Source of the DNA: Nitrospirota bacterium
GTDB taxonomy: Bacteria; Nitrospirota; Thermodesulfovibrionia; Thermodesulfovibrionales; UBA9159
Assembly (NCBI GenBank): GCA_023475105.1
Contig: JAMCWJ010000067.1
Coordinates: 1-36,032, forward strand
Length of the DNA stretch: 36,032 bases
Reading direction: 5' to 3'
Shown here: positions 31,844-36,032 of the stretch, in pieces
Layout of the letters: every line of letters starts with the position of its first letter
How positions within the stretch are numbered: the stretch's first letter is position 1
Position numbers and translations under genes: made by a program
Notes under the pieces: model-generated
Database searches by the model: none
Seen by the model: the letters and a program-made list of their open reading frames with translations, nothing else
What the model was told of the DNA's origin: nothing

Positions 31844-33828
31844 GCTGGATACAAAAACTATATGAGACTTATAACAATTGCGAGTCAATGGTCGGCTATT
31901 CGACTGATAAGCGCAAGAGACCTCTTATTCCGATTTGCCATATGACAGCTCAGGCACACATAGAGATCCTCATTGATCAGAGAGGCAATTTCCTAAAAGG
32001 GCGCTCTCGCGTGGTAACCGATACTAGTGATGCAGCGACGATCATTCCATGCACAGAAGGTTCAGGAAGCAGGGCGGGGAAAAAACCTGAATGTCATCCA
32101 CTATGCGATCAACTTCAATAGGTTGCAGGTGATTTTGCAGAATATGGAGGCACCGTAACTTCAGGTTTTATTAATGATCCTGAAGAGCCATACAGAAACT
32201 ATATTAAGATATTGTCCGACTGGTGCCAATCGAAATTTGCTCATCCAAAAGCACAAGCAGTACTGAAGTATGTCAAAAAGAAACATCTTATCAAAGACTT
32301 GATAGCAGACCAAATACTATTTGTTGGAGAGGACAGGAAATTATTAACAAAAGGTGAAAGGAAGAGAAAAAAGAATGTTTCAGATATATTTGCAGTAGTT
32401 GGTTCTCAAGAAGATTCATTCATTCGTTGGGACGTTGACGTTCCTGGAGAACTAGAAACTACAGTTTGGAATGACAAGACTCTGTGGGATAGCTGGATAC
32501 AGTATTACTTCACTACAAAAAAGAAAGCACCTCTCTGTTATGTAAAGGGGGAAAATAGCTTTCTTTCGCTTCAACATCCGAAATACATCCGGGTAAAGGG
32601 CGACGGAGCAAAGCTCATATCTTCTAACGATACGTCCGGTTTTACGTTTAGAGGACGGTTTCTAAGTGCAGAACAAGCCTGTGGAGTCGGTTACGAGATA
32701 TCGCAGAAAGCTCACAATGCCCTGATATGGCTGATTAGCCGACAAGGAAAAGTTTTCTTCGTGAAAGGCGATGGCGGGAGAAAGGAGCCGGGGCTGACTA
32801 TTGTTGCATGGGCGACATCAGGGAAACCACTTCCGAAAGTGACAGACGACTCTTTATCTATTTTAGGATTCGACGATCTGCCGGAAGATGAGCCTTTAAT
32901 TGTTTCAACGGCACAGGATGTGGCAAACAGATTCAAGAACCGAATGCTCGGTTATGCGTCTGAATTGGGTAATACGGATAACATTATCGTTATGGGAATG
33001 GACTCCGCATCTAAGGGACGTTTAGCAATCACATATTTCCGAGAAGACCTAACGGCATCAGATTTTCTACAGCGTATTGAAAACTGGCATAAGACCTGTG
33101 AATGGATCCATGAATATAGGTACAAAGATATTCAAGATAAAGCAACTGGAAAGATTGTTAGATTATATCAGGCATTTATGGGTGCGCCAGCGCCGATCAA
33201 TATTGCCGAAGCAGCTTATGGCAACAATGTTGATGACAAGTTAAAAAAATCAACGGTTGAACGTCTTTTGCCGTGCATTATTGACGGTCAGCAAATACCT
33301 CGGGATATTGTTGATTCAGCGGTCTGTCGGGCATGTAACCAGGCAGGTATGGAGAGATGGGAATGGAATAAAACCCTCAGCATAGCTTGCGCAGTTTATA
33401 AGAAATTTAACGAAAAGGAGGACTATAGTATGGCGTTAGAGAAGGATCGAAAATCGAGGGATTATCTTTATGGTCGCTTGCTTGCCGCCGCTGACTGCTT
33501 GGAGCGATTTGCATTGGTTACGTCAGAAAAAAAGAGAGACACTAATGCTGCTCGGTTAATGCAACGTTTTGCAGACCGACCATGCAGTACATGGAAAACA
33601 ATTGAGCTTTCGCTAGTTCCCTACAAGGCACGTCTTGGCGGAAGATCAAAGAAGTTTCTGGATGCTATCGGTGAGACCATGACCCTGTTTGATCCGCCGG
33701 AGGATTTTACAAGTGACAAACCCTTAAGTGGCGAGTTCTTGTTGGGTTATCATTGTCAGAGAGAGGATTTGAAGCCTAAGAAGAATGAGCCACAGAGCAT
33801 AGAAGACGACAACTTAACGCAAGAATAA
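31840..33828 (+). pseudogene. cas8c: cas8c (csd1) interrupted by one in-frame amber codon
   Basis: Cas8c is the large Cascade subunit that recognises the PAM. The frame runs 663 codons without a frameshift, but codon 94 is TAG (32119-32121). Before it the frame reads MSWIQKLYETYNNCESMVGY to PECHPLCDQLQ, and after it VAGDFAEYGGTVTSGFINDP, continuing in the same frame through the normal Csd1 sequence (ALIWLISRQGKVFFV, NIAEAAYGNN) to LTQE. Tyr usually follows DQLQ in this family, so a TAT or TAC changed to TAG is the simplest cause. TAG is an ordinary stop in neighbouring genes, so read-through is not expected. The 3' part still contains a likely Cas11c start. Confidence 0.85.
33430..33828 (+). 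CDS. cas11c: Cas11c small subunit from an internal start within cas8c
   Basis: In type I-C systems a small subunit, Cas11c, is translated from an internal start near the 3' end of cas8c. Here ATG 33430 is preceded by AAGGAGG (33415-33421) with an eight-base gap, a strong internal ribosome binding site. The in-frame product is 132 residues, beginning MALEKDRKSRDYLYGRLLAA and ending with the cas8c stop. It is helical in character and of the expected size. Because it starts well after the amber codon, it could still be made although full-length Cas8c is not. Confidence 0.75.
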   Translation: MALEKDRKSRDYLYGRLLAAADCLERFALVTSEKKRDTNAARLMQRFADRPCSTWKTIELSLVPYKARLGGRSKKFLDAIGETMTLFDPPEDFTSDKPLSGEFLLGYHCQREDLKPKKNEPQSIEDDNLTQE

Positions 33829-33856
33829 CTTTAAGAAAACAAAAAGGAGGTTTCTA

Positions 33857-34390
33857 ATGGAAACATCAAAAGAAGAAACAACACTGCAAAACAAAATTGA
33901 TTTTGCCGTTATTTTTATCGTAAACGGCGCTAACCCAAATGGTGATCCCCTAGACGGCAATCGCCCGAGGAGGAATTACGATGATATGGGCGAGGTGTCT
34001 GATGTATGTATTAAGCGGAAGATTAGAAACCGTATGATGGAAGCAGGGCATAATATTTTTGTCCAATCCGATGATAATCGTATGGACGATTATCGTAGTT
34101 TACGTTCAAGAGCGGAAGGTGAACTAAAAAATGTCGGCATGAATGATGATAGGGAATTCAGAAAAGCAGCCTGCAATAAATGGCTTGATGTGCGGGCTTT
34201 CGGACAGGTGTTTGCCTATAAAGCTAAAGGGAATAAAAATAAGAAAGCAAAAGGGGAAAGCGAACAGGAAAAGGGTGGTGATGATGCAGGTGTTTCTATA
34301 GGAATCAGAGGGCCGGTTCCGATCAAGTCGGGGAATGACGAAATGTGGGAACCGGTGAATAGGCGCTATCAAGGAGAGGAGACAGGATGA
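33857..34390 (+). pseudogene. cas7c: cas7 (csd2), truncated at its 3' end
   Basis: Cas7 forms the crRNA-binding backbone of Cascade. The frame starts at ATG 33857 after AAGGAGG. It matches Csd2 in KIDFAVIFIVNGANPNGDPL, NRPRRNYDDMGEVSDVCIKR, KIRNRMMEAGHNIFVQSDDN, KWLDVRAFGQVFAYK and SIGIRGPVPIKS. It then changes to an unrelated tail, GNDEMWEPVNRRYQGEETG, and stops at 177 residues. The usual length is close to 290, so the C-terminal 110 or so residues are missing. cas4, normally between cas7 and cas1 in type I-C, is also missing. The stop overlaps the cas1 start (ATGA). A deletion or recombination junction probably lies near 34330-34375. Confidence 0.85.
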
Positions 34391-35418
34391 AAAAACTTCT
34401 TAACACCCTCTTTGTGACAACCCAGGGGGCGTATCTTTCGAAAGAAGGTGAAACCGTTGCAGTCAAGATAGACAATGATATTGCGCTCCGCGTGCCGGTT
34501 CACACCCTTGGCGGGATCGTCTGCTTCGGTCAGGTCTCCTGTAGCCCCTACCTCATGGGGTTTTGCGCCGAGAACCAGGTTGCGATCAGTTTCCTTACTG
34601 AAAACGGCGGATTTCTCGCAAAGGTCCAGGGGCCTGTGTCGGGCAATGTCCTTCTCAGACGCGAGCAGTACCGGCGCGCCGATGACCTCATTGCCTCCGC
34701 TTCGATTGCGCGTGCCGTAGTCACAGGGAAAGTCGCCAACTGCCGCACGGTGATTCAGCGCGCCTTGAGGGACCATCCGGAAAAGGTAGACGCCGAAGCA
34801 ATTTCCCAGGCTTCACAGAAACTGATAAATTCGATGCGAAGATTGCAGACCGAATCTCCCCTCGACGTCGTCAGGGGGATAGAGGGCGAATCGGCGAATG
34901 CCTACTTTGAGGTGTTCGACCATCTGGTGACGTCGCAGAAAGACGATTTTCGGTTTCACGAACGGAACCGGAGACCGCCGCTCGACAATATAAACTGCCT
35001 CCTGTCGTTTATTTATACTCTTCTGATGCATGATGTGCGTGCAGCCCTTGAATCGGTCGGACTCGATCCGGCAGTCGGCTTCCTCCACAGGGACCGTCCG
35101 GGGCGCTACGGCCTTGCCCTCGACCTGATGGAGGAATTCAGGCCCTTCATTGCCGACCGGCTGAGCCTTTCTTTGGTCAATCTTTGTCAGGTGCAAGCCA
35201 GAGGATTCAAGAAGAAGGAATCAGGCGCAGTATGGATGGAAGACGACACGCGAAAGACAGTCCTTGTCGCATATCAGAAACGCAAACAGGAGGAGATAGA
35301 GCATCCCTTTTTAAAGGAAAAGATGGCGGTCGGACTTCTTCCCTATGCGCAGGCGCTGCTGATGGCCCGCCATCTCAGAGGCGACCTTGACGATTATCCT
35401 CCGTTCATATGGAAGTGA
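34387..35418 (+). CDS. cas1: CRISPR integrase Cas1 (type I-C)
   Basis: Cas1 inserts new spacers at the leader end of the array. The 343-residue protein opens MKKLLNTLFVTTQGAYLSKE. The metal-binding residues are Glu166 in GIEGESANAYF, His234 in VGFLHRDRPGRYGLALDLME and Glu249 in the same stretch. The length is normal with no frameshift. It is clearly GC-richer than cas3-cas5-cas8-cas7 and resembles the rest of the chromosome. Its binding site GGAGAGGAG lies in the tail of the truncated cas7. There is no Cas4 domain fused to it. Confidence 0.96.
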   Translation: MKKLLNTLFVTTQGAYLSKEGETVAVKIDNDIALRVPVHTLGGIVCFGQVSCSPYLMGFCAENQVAISFLTENGGFLAKVQGPVSGNVLLRREQYRRADDLIASASIARAVVTGKVANCRTVIQRALRDHPEKVDAEAISQASQKLINSMRRLQTESPLDVVRGIEGESANAYFEVFDHLVTSQKDDFRFHERNRRPPLDNINCLLSFIYTLLMHDVRAALESVGLDPAVGFLHRDRPGRYGLALDLMEEFRPFIADRLSLSLVNLCQVQARGFKKKESGAVWMEDDTRKTVLVAYQKRKQEEIEHPFLKEKMAVGLLPYAQALLMARHLRGDLDDYPPFIWK

Positions 35419-35427
35419 GGAGAAACC

Positions 35428-35718
35428 ATGTTTGTCCTTGTCAGCTATGATGTTGCAACCTCGACCCCTGCGGGACAGCGGCGGGTGCGAAGGGTTGCGA
35501 AGACCTGTCAGGATTATGGGCAGAGGGTTCAGTACTCGGTATTTGAATGCATTGTGGACCCGGCCCAGTGGACGATGCTGAAAGAAAAGCTGATTTCCGA
35601 GATCGATTCTGAGAAGGACAGCCTGAGATTTTATTATCTCGGCTCGAATTGGCAACACAGGGTCGAGCATGTGGGGGCCAAGGAGGCCTTGGATCAGGAA
35701 GGTCCTTTGCTCATATGA
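35428..35718 (+). CDS. cas2: CRISPR adaptation protein Cas2
   Basis: Cas2 forms the Cas1-Cas2 integration complex. The 96-residue protein begins MFVLVSYDVATSTPAGQRRV, with the conserved Asp8, and contains RVQYSVFECIVDPAQW and LRFYYLGSNW, all typical of type I-C Cas2. It starts nine bases after cas1 following GAGGAG. It appears complete. Confidence 0.95.
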   Translation: MFVLVSYDVATSTPAGQRRVRRVAKTCQDYGQRVQYSVFECIVDPAQWTMLKEKLISEIDSEKDSLRFYYLGSNWQHRVEHVGAKEALDQEGPLLI

Positions 35719-35906
35719 TTGTCTCCTGCGAACCCTCGGCGCACATAGTTTCACCGGGAGGTTCGCAAGCGACAAGAAAGGCTTGTTGATTATGGCCTTG
35801 TATGCACTGTTCTTTGACAACATATAGTTATACCGACATAGAAAAGAACGCCTTCGCAAAAGACGCACACTTTTCCTTTTCATTTTAATAAGTTTGTACC
35901 CAAACA
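35719..35906 (+). promoter_or_regulatory. CRISPR leader with inverted repeat
   Basis: The 188 bases between cas2 and the first repeat are AT-rich near the array, as leaders are. TGCGAACC (35727-35734) and GGTTCGCA (35760-35767) form a perfect eight-base inverted repeat, a feature seen right after cas2 in type I-C leaders. TTGACA at 35814-35819 could be the -35 of the array promoter, but the -10 is weak (CATAGA at 35837-35842). The array should be transcribed rightward. Confidence 0.7.
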
Positions 35907-36032
35907 GTCGCACCCCGCGCGGGTGCGTGGATTGAAACGTGAGGCGTGAGGGAACCGGCCGCAATCGCAATACCGGTCGCACCCCGCGCGGGTGCGTGGA
36001 TTGAAACGGCTACGTGCGGGGAAAAGGACGCG
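35907..36032 (+). CRISPR. Type I-C CRISPR array, first two repeats
   Basis: Two identical 32-base repeats lie at 35907-35938 and 35976-36007. They begin GTCGCACCCC, contain the stem GCACCC/GGGTGC and end GTGGATTGAAAC, the usual type I-C 3' end and the source of an 11-base 5' handle. Spacer 1 is 37 bases (35939-35975). Spacer 2 begins at 36008 and is cut off by the window edge. The array continues beyond the window, so the number of spacers is unknown. Confidence 0.95.

Noticed and set aside
32119..32121. Amber codon in cas8c as programmed read-through or pyrrolysine.
   Set aside because: kdpA, aroF, the tandem PilZ gene and the CBS gene in this window all end in TAG, so TAG is an ordinary stop here, and Tyr is the expected residue.
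32212..33828. The 3' part of cas8c as a separate gene starting at TTG 32212.
   Set aside because: The TTG has no ribosome binding site and lies inside continuous Csd1 homology that extends upstream to the amber codon. Only the internal ATG at 33430 has a good site.

Overview
The window looks like chromosomal DNA of an anaerobic, Gram-negative-type bacterium, perhaps Nitrospirota or Desulfobacterota. That is inferred from an anaerobic Ni-Fe carbon monoxide dehydrogenase cluster, a branched-chain amino acid ABC transporter, PilZ proteins, Kdp and a type I-C CRISPR locus in mostly GC-rich DNA. No rRNA or tRNA gene was recognised, so the taxonomy is not firm.

Layout. 1-801 holds no gene I can support. 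802-5476 (minus) is a livK-H-M-G-F operon with a promoter at 5539-5568 and a probable terminator at 716-761. 5624-9273 (minus) is cooS-cooF-FAD/NAD oxidoreductase, a self-contained CO-oxidation module that would pass electrons to NAD(P). 9378-12628 (plus) encodes an LTA-synthase-family phosphoglycerol transferase and a Ste24-like M48 protease. 12629-13793 holds intergenic repeats and one small membrane protein. 13794-15149 encodes a CBS-pair protein and a REC-PilZ response regulator. 15156-18658 (minus) is a lower-GC pair, a tandem Usp protein and a P2-type cation ATPase, expressed from a promoter that appears to give a leaderless mRNA.

18706-25749 is a potassium-uptake operon: a strong promoter, a c-di-AMP (ydaO-type) riboswitch, an intrinsic terminator, a small unknown exported protein, then kdpA-B-C and a kdpD that lacks its histidine kinase core. 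No kdpE follows. The KdpD Usp domain keeps much of a c-di-AMP-binding motif, so the operon may be under c-di-AMP control at both the RNA and the protein level. 25989-28000 holds a tandem PilZ protein, a remnant of a sigma-54 activator (Fis-type HTH), and DAHP synthase (aroF).

28382-36032 is a type I-C CRISPR-Cas locus that looks like a damaged mosaic. It starts with a GC-rich 58-residue stump of one cas3. A lower-GC cas3-cas5c-cas8c-cas7 block follows, in which cas8c carries one in-frame amber codon and cas7 is cut short. cas4 is missing. GC-rich, intact cas1-cas2, a leader and the first two repeats of an array complete the locus. A clear internal start in cas8c gives a Cas11c small-subunit ORF downstream of the amber. 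Adaptation looks partly intact; interference from this locus is probably dead.
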